Assembly (NCBI GenBank): GCA_017508895.1
Contig: JAFWRA010000155.1
Span: 1 to 24,485 of the forward strand
DNA length: 24,485 nt
Origin: Bacteroidales bacterium
GTDB lineage: Bacteria > Bacteroidota > Bacteroidia > Bacteroidales > F082
Direction: 5' to 3'
Shown: positions 7,465-14,272 of the stretch, in pieces
Numbering within the stretch: position 1 is the first letter of the stretch
Layout: every line of letters starts with the position of its first letter
Position numbers and translations under genes: made by a program
Notes under the pieces: model-generated
The model's database searches: none
Told to the model about the DNA's origin: nothing
What the model saw: only the letters and a program-made list of their open reading frames with translations

Positions 7465-8348
7465 TGCTTTTTTGCTTTCAATTGTGACAATACCAGTCCG
7501 ATTACGACCACCAAGATACCGATAATCTTGTTCGCCGTCAGGCTTTCGTGGATGATGAGGTAGCTGAAGATGGCCGTGAAGACGGGTATAAGATTGGAAT
7601 AAACATTGGCTTTGGAGGCACCCAACTTACTGAAAGCAAATGCCCACAAAGCGTATGCGACTGCACTGCAAAACACGCCAAGGCAAACCAAGGGCACAAT
7701 GTAACCACCCACATTGGCAAAGTTGGAAGGCTCAAATCGTTCCATGATGATTGTCAAAGGGATGAAATACAACATGCCGATGATGTTTTGCACCCAAGTG
7801 ATGGTCATGGGCTTATAGAGCTTTGTGAGACGAATGAGTGCGATGGAATAGCCCACGGCCACCAAAACGGCACCACAGAGGAACAGGATGCCTTTGGTTG
7901 AGGCAATGAATTCAAGGTCTTTGTTGAGTAGCAGTACGATGACACCTATAAAAGAGATGATGAATCCCACAATGTTCATGGGGGTCAACCGCTCTTTGAG
8001 GAAAATGCGAGCAGCGATGGGGGTTACCAAAGGAATCATGGCGATGATGCCAGAGCCGATGACCGGAGAGGTGTTTTTCAAGCCGTAACCTTCGAAGATG
8101 AAGTAGAGGAAAGGCTCAAACATGGCCGCCAAGGCGAAAAGTCCAAGGTGTTCCTTCTTGACTTTTTCGTTCAGGTGGAACGTGAAAAGAATCGCCGTGA
8201 AGAAGATAGTGGCGACAACGAGACGTAGGAAGATGGTCGCTGTGGGGTTAAGGTTTTGGTAGACTTGTGTCGACCAAACAAAGGATATACCCCAGAAAAT
8301 CATTGCAATGACGCCAGCGAGATGGACGATGTAGGTTCTGTTTTTCAT
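7461..8348 (-). CDS. EamA/DMT family transporter (first gene of operon)
   Basis: Inner-membrane transporter of 295 residues with about ten helices and two EamA repeats. It begins MKNRTYIVHLAGVIAMIFWGISFVWS, a common EamA N-terminus. The second repeat starts near TKGILFLCGAVLVAVGYSIALI and ends with SNLIPVFTAIFSYLIIHE and a Lys-rich cytoplasmic tail (LSQLKAKKQ). It is only distantly similar to the other EamA protein in the operon, so this is not a recent duplication. The stop overlaps the start of the methyltransferase gene by 4 bases. A TAATTTTG promoter box ends only 4 bases before the ATG, so the transcript is predicted to have no leader. Confidence 0.92.
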   Translation of the reverse strand: MKNRTYIVHLAGVIAMIFWGISFVWSTQVYQNLNPTATIFLRLVVATIFFTAILFTFHLNEKVKKEHLGLFALAAMFEPFLYFIFEGYGLKNTSPVIGSGIIAMIPLVTPIAARIFLKERLTPMNIVGFIISFIGVIVLLLNKDLEFIASTKGILFLCGAVLVAVGYSIALIRLTKLYKPMTITWVQNIIGMLYFIPLTIIMERFEPSNFANVGGYIVPLVCLGVFCSAVAYALWAFAFSKLGASKANVYSNLIPVFTAIFSYLIIHESLTANKIIGILVVVIGLVLSQLKAKKQ

Positions 8349-8352
8349 GCCG

Positions 8353-8360
8353 CAAAATTA
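8353..8360 (-). promoter_or_regulatory. -7 promoter box of the EamA-TrmH-EamA operon
   Basis: TAATTTTG on the minus strand matches TAnnTTTG. Only CGGC separates it from the ATG at 8348, so transcription should start at or next to the start codon. No TTTG box at the usual distance was found. Confidence 0.5.
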
Positions 8361-8411
8361 CGCTTTTTTGAGATTGTTTTCTAAAAGTGGAATATTTCGG
8401 CAAGGTTTTTG

Positions 8412-8419
8412 TAGTTTTG
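8412..8419 (+). promoter_or_regulatory. -7 promoter box of the collagen-like lipoprotein gene
   Basis: TAGTTTTG matches TAnnTTTG and lies 49 bases before the ATG at 8469. It is divergent from the operon promoter at 8353-8360. The upstream box is not clear. Confidence 0.5.
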
Positions 8420-8468
8420 CAGCGCAAATGAGAGTAATATTTAATTAAATAATCAAAATCTTACAAAA

Positions 8469-9017
8469 ATGAAAAAGCTTGGTATTATTTGCATGACAAT
8501 TTTGGCCGTTTCTTTCTTGGCTTCTTGTACTAAGGTCGGCCCGATGGGCCCTCAAGGCCCCCAAGGTCCCCAAGGTCCTGCCGGTAACGATGGTAACGCC
8601 AATGTGGCTTCTTCGACCCTTACTGTCCGCTCGGGCGACTGGCAATGGGTGAACGGCTGCCAATGGATGGTGGAAATCGACTATCCTGCTATCAACAACA
8701 ATGTGTACAACTATGGTGCAGTCCTCGTTTATATGGATGTGGACGGTGCATGGTCACAAGTGCCGCTGACCTATTATTATCAAGACGTGAATCAGGACGG
8801 TGAAACCATCAATTGCGAAGCATCCATCGAGGTGGCGACATTGAGCAACGGTGGCGTGCGCCTCTTCTGGACGGAAAGCGACTTCTACGATGGCATGCGC
8901 CCGCTTACGAAGGATTTCAAGATTGTGGCCATCGAAGCCACGGTTTATGACCACCGCACTGATGTCGACTACAGCAACTACGAGGCTGTGAAGGCCGCTT
9001 TCCAATTGGCTGACTGA
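8469..9017 (+). CDS. Collagen-like lipoprotein
   Basis: Probable outer-membrane lipoprotein of 182 residues. A signal peptide with lipobox (FLASC, Cys20) is followed at once by seven uninterrupted Gly-X-Y triplets (residues 24-44: GPM, three GPQ, GPA, GND, GNA), a short collagen-like stretch. A C-terminal domain of about 135 residues follows, rich in aromatic residues and beta-strand patterns (for example VRSGDWQWVNGCQWMVEIDY). Bacteroidota lipoproteins with a brief GPxGPx stretch after the lipid anchor are a recurring type. Their role is not known; a rigid spacer holding the C-terminal domain off the membrane is plausible. It has its own promoter and an intrinsic terminator, so it is monocistronic. 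Confidence 0.85.
   Translation: MKKLGIICMTILAVSFLASCTKVGPMGPQGPQGPQGPAGNDGNANVASSTLTVRSGDWQWVNGCQWMVEIDYPAINNNVYNYGAVLVYMDVDGAWSQVPLTYYYQDVNQDGETINCEASIEVATLSNGGVRLFWTESDFYDGMRPLTKDFKIVAIEATVYDHRTDVDYSNYEAVKAAFQLAD
8538..8600 (+). repeat. Nine-base repeats coding Gly-X-Y triplets
   Basis: Seven consecutive nine-base units coding Gly-X-Y. The middle ones are nearly identical at DNA level (variants of GGYCCCCAA), so slippage could change triplet number without breaking the frame. Confidence 0.7.
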
Positions 9018-9041
9018 TTGAACGTCAGAGAAAACAATGTA

Positions 9042-9070
9042 AGACTCGTCCATGGGGCGGGTCTTTTTTT
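9042..9070 (+). terminator. Intrinsic terminator after the collagen-like lipoprotein gene
   Basis: Nine-pair stem (AGACTCGTC with GGCGGGTCT, two to three G-T wobbles), loop CATGG, then a run of seven T. It ends 53 bases after the stop codon. Confidence 0.85.
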
Positions 9071-9174
9071 ATTTTACGCAGGAAATATAGAAGCCTGCCA
9101 GAAGTATACATGGTGTCGCTTTGCGCTTCCCATAATTCTGCGCATTCTGCATGAGAAAAATACTGCGTGAGATA

Positions 9175-10131
9175 TTATTGCATCGCAAGGGAAAACCACA
9201 TGAACCCAACATACCCCAATGTCAGCAAGACTCCTTCCCATCTGGAAATCTTGCGGCCTTTGCCCGTGAAGACGAACATCAGCATGAGCACGTTGGCGGC
9301 AAAGAGGATCATCAACTGTTTGTTCATCATCGGATCGAAAGGCAGCGGCGTGATGAGCGCACTGATACCCAATACTATAAAGATGTTCAGGATGTTGGAA
9401 CCCAATACATTACCAATAGCGATGCTGGAGTTTTTCTTCGTGGCTGCCACGATGGAGGTGATGAGTTCAGGCAAGGAGGTAGCGGTGGCCACCACAGTGA
9501 GGCCTATTGTGCTTTCGCTCATACCCCAATTACGGGCCAGAATCTGCGCGTTGCGAGAGACAAGCTCCCCGCCTAGGTATAAACCAACGATACCTGCAAT
9601 AAGTGCGAATATGGTCTTGCCCCAAGGCATGGCCTCTTGAATGCTTTCGGTTTCTTCTTGCGGGTCGTTTTTCAGCATGGTAAGCAGCAGATAGGAGAAA
9701 CCCATGAGCAACAAAACGATGCCTTCAATCCAGTTGATGGTGCGCGCTTGTCCCGTGAACAGATAGTTGGCCATCAAGGTGATGGCGAGTGTGGCGACAA
9801 AACCAGCGGGTATGTCACGGCGGATGGAGACTCGGCTCACGTCAATAGGCCAGATGAGTGAACTCACACCCAAGATGAGCAGGATATTCATCGTATTGCT
9901 TCCGATGATGTTGCCGATGGCCAGCCCTGGACTGCCTTTGGCGCACGAAAACACATTGACGATCATTTCAGGCAAAGAGGTGCCGAAGGCCACAATGGTT
10001 AGGCCGATGATGAGAGGCGACAACTTGGCACGGATGCCCACGCTGGTGGCCCCATTGACAAGCCAATTCGCGCCTAGAATCAGTGCTACGAAGCCGACGA
10101 TGAGTAATAATAAAGGTATTAAAGAGGTCAT
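9175..10131 (-). CDS. Calcium/sodium antiporter, CaxA/YrbG type
   Basis: Inner-membrane K+-independent Ca2+/Na+ exchanger of 318 residues, the usual length for this family. The two inverted alpha repeats are plain. The first has AFGTSLPEMIVNVFS with Glu55, then GNIIGSNTMNILLILG. The second has ATATSLPELITSIVA and GNVLGSNILNIFIVLG. These Glu residues and the GSN motifs form the cation-binding centre in family members. It lies downstream of the yggS-type gene on the same strand, separated by 97 bases holding two REP-like hairpins, so readthrough is possible but the hairpins may reduce it. No terminator follows it: 9071-9174 holds nothing I recognise. Confidence 0.93.
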   Translation of the reverse strand: MTSLIPLLLLIVGFVALILGANWLVNGATSVGIRAKLSPLIIGLTIVAFGTSLPEMIVNVFSCAKGSPGLAIGNIIGSNTMNILLILGVSSLIWPIDVSRVSIRRDIPAGFVATLAITLMANYLFTGQARTINWIEGIVLLLMGFSYLLLTMLKNDPQEETESIQEAMPWGKTIFALIAGIVGLYLGGELVSRNAQILARNWGMSESTIGLTVVATATSLPELITSIVAATKKNSSIAIGNVLGSNILNIFIVLGISALITPLPFDPMMNKQLMILFAANVLMLMFVFTGKGRKISRWEGVLLTLGYVGFMWFSLAMQ

Positions 10132-10140
10132 AAAGTTGTG

Positions 10141-10215
10141 GCCGGCGTTTCGACAGGCTCAACGACCTTCGCTTTTTTGTTTTGTTAAGGTCCCTGAGCT
10201 TGTCGAAGGGCCGAC
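10141..10215. repeat. Pair of inverted REP-like hairpins between the yggS-type and antiporter genes
   Basis: Forward copy at 10189-10215 with core CCCT-GAGCTTGTCGA-AGGG, and an inverted copy at about 10141-10168 which on the minus strand reads CGTT-GAGCCTGTCGA-AACG. The two stems differ at both partners, so pairing is kept while the sequence changes. The two copies can also pair with each other over about 25 bases around a roughly 20-base spacer. A third copy is at 368-395. Confidence 0.75.
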
Positions 10216-10228
10216 AAATTATTATGAG

Positions 10229-10900
10229 TTAAACATTATAATTTCTTGCCCCGAAAATCTTGCTGCCCACACGAACCAAAGTCGCACCTTCCTCCACGGC
10301 AATCGGATAATCATCCGACATGCCCATAGAAATTTCTTTGAATTGCTGCTGGTCGGCAAAATATTCTTTTTTAAGGGTGTCAAATATCTCTTTCAGATGC
10401 TTGAATTCATTACGGACTTCGGTCATGTCCTCAGTGAAAGTGGCCATGCCCATCACACCACAAATGCGTACATTTTGCATCTGCTTGAATGTGTCTGAAT
10501 CAAGCAGTTGACGTGCTTCTTCGAGGTCGAGGCCGAATTTGGTCTCCTCTTGGGCGATGTGGAATTGCAGCAGGCAGTCCACAACGCGACCGTGCTTGGC
10601 AGCTTCCTTGTTGACAGCTTCCAAGAGGTTGGCCGAGTCGATGCTATGGATGAGTGTGACAAAGGGGATGATGTATTTGATTTTGTTTGTCTGCAAATGG
10701 CCGATGAAATGCCATTGGATGTCTTGTGGCAGCACTTCGTGCTTGTCGCGCATCTCAAGAGCATGGTTTTCGCCAAAAATGCGTTGGCCTGCATTGTAGG
10801 CTTCCTGCAAGTCGCTGACAGGCTTGGTCTTACTCACGGCAACTAAAGTCACCGAATTAGGCAATGTTGCCCTGATTTTTTCCAAGTTTTCCTTGATCAT
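10229..10900 (-). CDS. YggS family pyridoxal phosphate-binding protein (PLP homeostasis protein)
   Basis: Cytoplasmic PLP-binding protein of 223 residues that in well-studied bacteria (YggS/PLPBP) controls free PLP and amino-acid balance and shows no clear enzyme activity. Fold-type III TIM barrel with the PLP-linking Lys24 in VAVSKTKP. Other family markers are FGENHALEM (usually FGENyvQE), WHFIGHLQTNK, HSIDSANL, GVMGMATF, SMGMSDDYPIAVEEGATLVRVGSKIFGAR. Length is normal. It is divergent from ffh. A TATTTTTG box at 10929-10922 lies 21 bases upstream of the ATG. Confidence 0.94.
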   Translation of the reverse strand: MIKENLEKIRATLPNSVTLVAVSKTKPVSDLQEAYNAGQRIFGENHALEMRDKHEVLPQDIQWHFIGHLQTNKIKYIIPFVTLIHSIDSANLLEAVNKEAAKHGRVVDCLLQFHIAQEETKFGLDLEEARQLLDSDTFKQMQNVRICGVMGMATFTEDMTEVRNEFKHLKEIFDTLKKEYFADQQQFKEISMGMSDDYPIAVEEGATLVRVGSKIFGARNYNV

Positions 10901-10921
10901 GATTCAATCGTTTTGATGGTG

Positions 10922-10929
10922 CAAAAATA
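10922..10929 (-). promoter_or_regulatory. -7 promoter box of the yggS-type gene
   Basis: TATTTTTG on the minus strand, 21 bases before the ATG at 10900, back to back with the ffh promoter. Confidence 0.5.
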
Positions 10930-10982
10930 CGCAATCCTAACAATTCAACAATTAAACATTTAAACAATTCAACAATAATTCC

Positions 10983-10990
10983 TATCTTTG
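10983..10990 (+). promoter_or_regulatory. -7 promoter box of ffh
   Basis: TATCTTTG matches TAnnTTTG and ends 20 bases before the ATG at 11011. The AT-rich stretch upstream (10939-10980) is made of AACAATT/AAACA units and contains no clear TTTG box. Confidence 0.5.
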
Positions 10991-11010
10991 CACGCAAATT
11001 TTTGAGAATT

Positions 11011-12345
11011 ATGTTTGAAGGTTTAAGCGAAAAACTAGAACGTTCGTTCAAAGTCCTTAAAGGACAGGCGTATATCACTGAGGTGAATATTGCCGATACC
11101 ATGAAGGAAATCCGTCGCGCCCTCTTGGATGCCGACGTCAGCTATAAGATTGCCAAGGATGTCACCAACAATATCAAGGAGAAAGCTCTTGGTCAAGAGA
11201 TTCTCACTTCGGTGAAACCGGGTGAGATGATGGTCAAGATTGTGCATGACGAATTGGCTGAACTCATGGGCGGCGATGCCGTCGACATCAACCTGAAAGG
11301 CCAGCCGAGCATCATCCTGATCGCGGGTCTGCAAGGTTCCGGTAAGACCACTTTCTCAGCCAAATTGGCCAGTTATTTGAAACGCAAACGCAGCAAGCAA
11401 GTCTTGTTGGTGGCTGGTGACGTGTATCGTCCCGCCGCTATTGAGCAGTTGAAGGTGTTGGGACAGCAGGTCGAGGTTGAGGTGTATAGCGAAGAAGGCA
11501 ACAAGAACCCCGTGCAGATTGCACAAAACGCCATCAACCATGCGCGCAGTCAGGGCAAGAATGTGGTCATCATCGATACTGCCGGTCGTTTGGCCGTCGA
11601 TGAGGAGATGATGAACGAAATTGCCAACATTAAGGAAAAGGTTCATCCGCACGAGACCTTGTTTGTGGTCGACGCGATGACGGGTCAGGATGCCGTGAAC
11701 ACGGCCAAGGCTTTCAATGACCGCTTGGACTTCGATGGCGTGGTGCTGACCAAATTGGACGGCGACACTCGTGGCGGTGCGGCCCTCACCATCCGAACGG
11801 TGGTGGAGAAACCTATCAAGTTCGTCGGTATCGGTGAGAAAATGGACGCTTTGGATGTGTTCCACCCCAAGCGCATGGCCGACCGTATCCTCGGCATGGG
11901 CGACATCGTTTCCCTTGTGGAACGTGCCCAAGAGCAGTTCGACGAGGAAGAAGCCCGCAAGTTGCAGAAGAAACTGGCCAAGAACGAGTTCAACTATAAC
12001 GATTTCCTGAAGCAAATCCAGCAAATCAAGAAGATGGGTAATCTGAAGGATTTGGCTAGCATGATTCCTGGTATGGACAAAGCCATGAAGGGTGAGGAGA
12101 TCGACGATGACGCCTTCAAGAGCATCGAGGCCATTATCTATTCGATGACACCTCAGGAACGCGAGAACCCGAAACTGCTCAACGGTACGCGCCGCAAACG
12201 TATCGCCGATGGTAGCGGCACAAGCATCGTGGAAGTCAATCGCCTCGTGAAGCAATTCGAGGAGACCTCAAAAATGATGCGTATGATGACTACTGGCGGT
12301 GGCAAGAAACTTATGCGCATGGCTAATACTATGAAACGTAGATAA
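11011..12345 (+). CDS. ffh: Signal recognition particle protein Ffh (SRP54)
   Basis: GTPase that binds signal sequences with the 4.5S RNA and delivers ribosomes to FtsY at the membrane. 444 residues, the normal length. The N domain (MFEGLSEKLERSFKVLKG) is followed by the G domain with P-loop GLQGSGKTT (106-114), then DTAGRL and TKLDGDTRGGAAL. The M domain has the methionine-rich and RNA-binding features FLKQIQQIKKMGNL, SMIPGM, ERENPKLLNGTRRKRIADGSG and a MMRMMTTGGGKKLMRM tail. I chose ATG 11011. A TTG at 11002 is in frame, but SRP proteins start with MFExL. folD follows after 13 bases and is probably cotranscribed. Confidence 0.98.
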   Translation: MFEGLSEKLERSFKVLKGQAYITEVNIADTMKEIRRALLDADVSYKIAKDVTNNIKEKALGQEILTSVKPGEMMVKIVHDELAELMGGDAVDINLKGQPSIILIAGLQGSGKTTFSAKLASYLKRKRSKQVLLVAGDVYRPAAIEQLKVLGQQVEVEVYSEEGNKNPVQIAQNAINHARSQGKNVVIIDTAGRLAVDEEMMNEIANIKEKVHPHETLFVVDAMTGQDAVNTAKAFNDRLDFDGVVLTKLDGDTRGGAALTIRTVVEKPIKFVGIGEKMDALDVFHPKRMADRILGMGDIVSLVERAQEQFDEEEARKLQKKLAKNEFNYNDFLKQIQQIKKMGNLKDLASMIPGMDKAMKGEEIDDDAFKSIEAIIYSMTPQERENPKLLNGTRRKRIADGSGTSIVEVNRLVKQFEETSKMMRMMTTGGGKKLMRMANTMKRR

Positions 12346-12358
12346 ACCTAACATAACT

Positions 12359-13243
12359 ATGGATAATAAGATAATCGACGGCAAAGCCGTTTCCGAACAG
12401 ATTAAGAAAGAAATCGCCGCTGAAGTGGCGGATATGATTGACCATGGCATCAAAGCCCCGCATTTGGCGGCGGTCATCGTAGGCGACGACGGTGCCAGCA
12501 AGACTTATGTGGCCTCAAAAGAGAAAGCCTGCCAATCGGTGGGCATGACCTCTTCGGTGTATCGTCTTCCCGTGACTACCACAGAGAAGGAAATGCTTGA
12601 GATGGTCGAGTTCTTGAACAACGACCCCGATATTGATGGCTACATCATCCAACTGCCTTTGCCTAAGCAGATTGACGAGGATAAGGTCATCAATGCCATC
12701 AAGCCTTCGAAGGATGTGGATGGCTTCACGAGCATCAATGCAGGCAATATGCAATTGGGGCATCCATGCTTTATTCCGGCAACGCCCAATGGTATTATGG
12801 AACTTATCAAACGCTCTGGTATTGAAACCGTTGGTAAGAATGTGGTGGTCTTAGGCCGTTCCAACATTGTAGGTACTCCTATGGCTATCCTTATGTCGCG
12901 CAAAGGCATCGACTCAACGGTTACATTGTGCCACAGCCGCACAAAGAATTTGCCTGAGATTTGCCGCAATGCCGACATTCTCGTGGCCGCTATTGGCAAG
13001 CAAGGCTTCGTGACTGCCGATATGGTGAAGCCTGGTGCTGTGGTTATCGACGTGGGCATCCACCGCATCGAAGATCCGACCAGTCCCAAAGGTTACAAGA
13101 TTTTGGGTGATGTGGACTATGAAGAGGTTTACAAAGTGGCCTCCAAGATTACTCCTGTTCCAGGTGGCGTAGGTCCCATGACCATCGTCTCATTGCTGCA
13201 AAACACCTTGAAAGCAGCCAAAGGTGAGGTCTATCCGAAATGA
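12359..13243 (+). CDS. folD: Bifunctional methylenetetrahydrofolate dehydrogenase/methenyltetrahydrofolate cyclohydrolase
   Basis: Cytoplasmic enzyme that interconverts 5,10-methylene-THF, 5,10-methenyl-THF and 10-formyl-THF using NADP+. 294 residues, standard length. The catalytic YxxxK is Tyr50-Lys54 in SKTYVASKEKAC, the same position as in the E. coli enzyme. Substrate-site motifs are YIIQLPLPKQID, KDVDGFTSINAG and PATPNGIMEL. The Rossmann part has VVLGRSNIVGTPMA, and the C-terminal PGGVGPMTIVSLLQNT is present. It lies 13 bases after ffh and is followed by a strong terminator, so ffh-folD form a two-gene unit. It shares the one-carbon pathway with gcvT further downstream, but they are not linked in transcription. 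Confidence 0.97.
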   Translation: MDNKIIDGKAVSEQIKKEIAAEVADMIDHGIKAPHLAAVIVGDDGASKTYVASKEKACQSVGMTSSVYRLPVTTTEKEMLEMVEFLNNDPDIDGYIIQLPLPKQIDEDKVINAIKPSKDVDGFTSINAGNMQLGHPCFIPATPNGIMELIKRSGIETVGKNVVVLGRSNIVGTPMAILMSRKGIDSTVTLCHSRTKNLPEICRNADILVAAIGKQGFVTADMVKPGAVVIDVGIHRIEDPTSPKGYKILGDVDYEEVYKVASKITPVPGGVGPMTIVSLLQNTLKAAKGEVYPK

Positions 13244-13262
13244 TGACGCTTTAATCAAAACT

Positions 13263-13305
13263 AGGCGAAACTGCTGACTTTTCGGCGGTTTCGCCTTTGT
13301 TTTTT
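13263..13305 (+). terminator. Intrinsic terminator after folD
   Basis: Twelve-pair stem (AGGCGAAACTGC with GCGGTTTCGCCT, one G-T pair), ten-base loop, then TTGTTTTTT. The T tract overlaps the TTTG box of the next promoter by a few bases. Confidence 0.93.
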
Positions 13306-13334
13306 GCGTATTTCAAGGCAATTGTCTATTTTTG
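13303..13334 (+). promoter_or_regulatory. Promoter of the three-gene envelope operon
   Basis: TTTG at 13303-13306, 20-base spacer, TATTTTTG at 13327-13334, 17 bases before the ATG at 13352. The upstream box is formed by the end of the folD terminator T tract. Confidence 0.7.
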
Positions 13335-13351
13335 TCCCCAAATTCTTCAAT

Positions 13352-14272
13352 ATGAAAAGAGTTGTTTTAGCTATATTGTTGTTTTTGTCGCTTGCTCCGT
13401 TAGCTTGGGCTCAGAGAGAAGGAAGCAATGGGTTCTCGCCTTTGTTCAATCCTGAGTTCAAATCGGAACTGCCCGAAGAAGTAAAGGAAACTTCGGGGCT
13501 CTTTTTCCACAACGGTCACCTTTGGACGCACAACGACAGCGGTGGCAAACCGATTCTGTATGCCTTAGACACGATGACGTTTGAAGTGGTGCAGAAAGTC
13601 ACGCTTTCCAATGTGAAAAACAATGACTGGGAGGATGTCTGCACGGATGGAAAGAATGTTTATGTTGGTGATTTCGGCAACAACAAAGGCAATCGTAAGA
13701 ACTTGAGAATCTATTGTTTCCCACTGTCTGCCATCCCCGATGAAGGCAACGCCAACATCAAGGTGGATTCCATCTGTTTCTCTTTTGGTGACCAAACCGA
13801 TTTCACGAAACGCAAGGTGCACGACTTTGACTGTGAGGCCTTTTTTGCTACGGAAGAATGCCTTTATCTGCTTAGCAAAGGTTGGGAAACAGGTACCACG
13901 CGACTTTATCGGCTTCCCAAAACAACAGGCAAACAAGTTGCTGAAGTGGTGAACGGTTTTGATTCGCAAGGCTTGATCACTGGGGCAGACTACGACAGCG
14001 AGAACCACATTTTAGTTATCATCGGTTACGTGAAATCCATCTGGAAACCATTCATGTATATCATTTTTGGCTTTGACGAGGCTGGAGTGAAGCTCTCGAA
14101 CCGCCGTTTTGAGATGCCTCAATGGGCGGGAATGCAGACCGAAGGCATCTGCTTCTTCGATGAGGGTAGATGCTACGTTACGGCAGAGACCTCTCCAACC
14201 ATTACCGCGAGAGTGTTTGAGGTAGATTTTAGGAGATGGATTGATAAGGAACTGAAAAACAAAAAGAAATGA
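13352..14272 (+). CDS. Secreted propeller-like protein of unknown function (ETSGL/WTHNDSGG type)
   Basis: 306 residues with a signal peptide (MKRVVLAILLFLSLAPLAWAQ). The mature part begins near ELPEEVKETSGLFFHNGHLWTHNDSGG and continues with DWEDVCTDGKNVYVGDFGNN, HDFDCEAFFATEECLYLLSKGW, GLITGADYDSENHILVIIGY and TEGICFFDEGRCYVTAE. The repeated strand-turn-strand pattern and the ETSGL...HNDSG opening match a widespread group of extracytoplasmic beta-propeller proteins in Bacteroidota, with no activity that I can assign. I chose ATG 13352 because it follows the promoter at 13303-13334 and begins the signal peptide. The stop overlaps the start of the OmpA-family gene by 4 bases (ATGA), so it is the first gene of the operon. 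Confidence 0.8.
   Translation: MKRVVLAILLFLSLAPLAWAQREGSNGFSPLFNPEFKSELPEEVKETSGLFFHNGHLWTHNDSGGKPILYALDTMTFEVVQKVTLSNVKNNDWEDVCTDGKNVYVGDFGNNKGNRKNLRIYCFPLSAIPDEGNANIKVDSICFSFGDQTDFTKRKVHDFDCEAFFATEECLYLLSKGWETGTTRLYRLPKTTGKQVAEVVNGFDSQGLITGADYDSENHILVIIGYVKSIWKPFMYIIFGFDEAGVKLSNRRFEMPQWAGMQTEGICFFDEGRCYVTAETSPTITARVFEVDFRRWIDKELKNKKK

Noticed and set aside
9767..10498. Open frame of 243 codons on the plus strand running through the antiporter, the REP pair and the yggS-type gene
   Set aside because: Crosses two genes in antisense. Its RQAQRP...VPELVEG peptide is simply the translated REP-like repeat.
11356..12255. Open frame of 299 codons on the minus strand opposite ffh
   Set aside because: Antisense shadow of ffh; His/Leu/Asp-rich translation without any recognisable motif.
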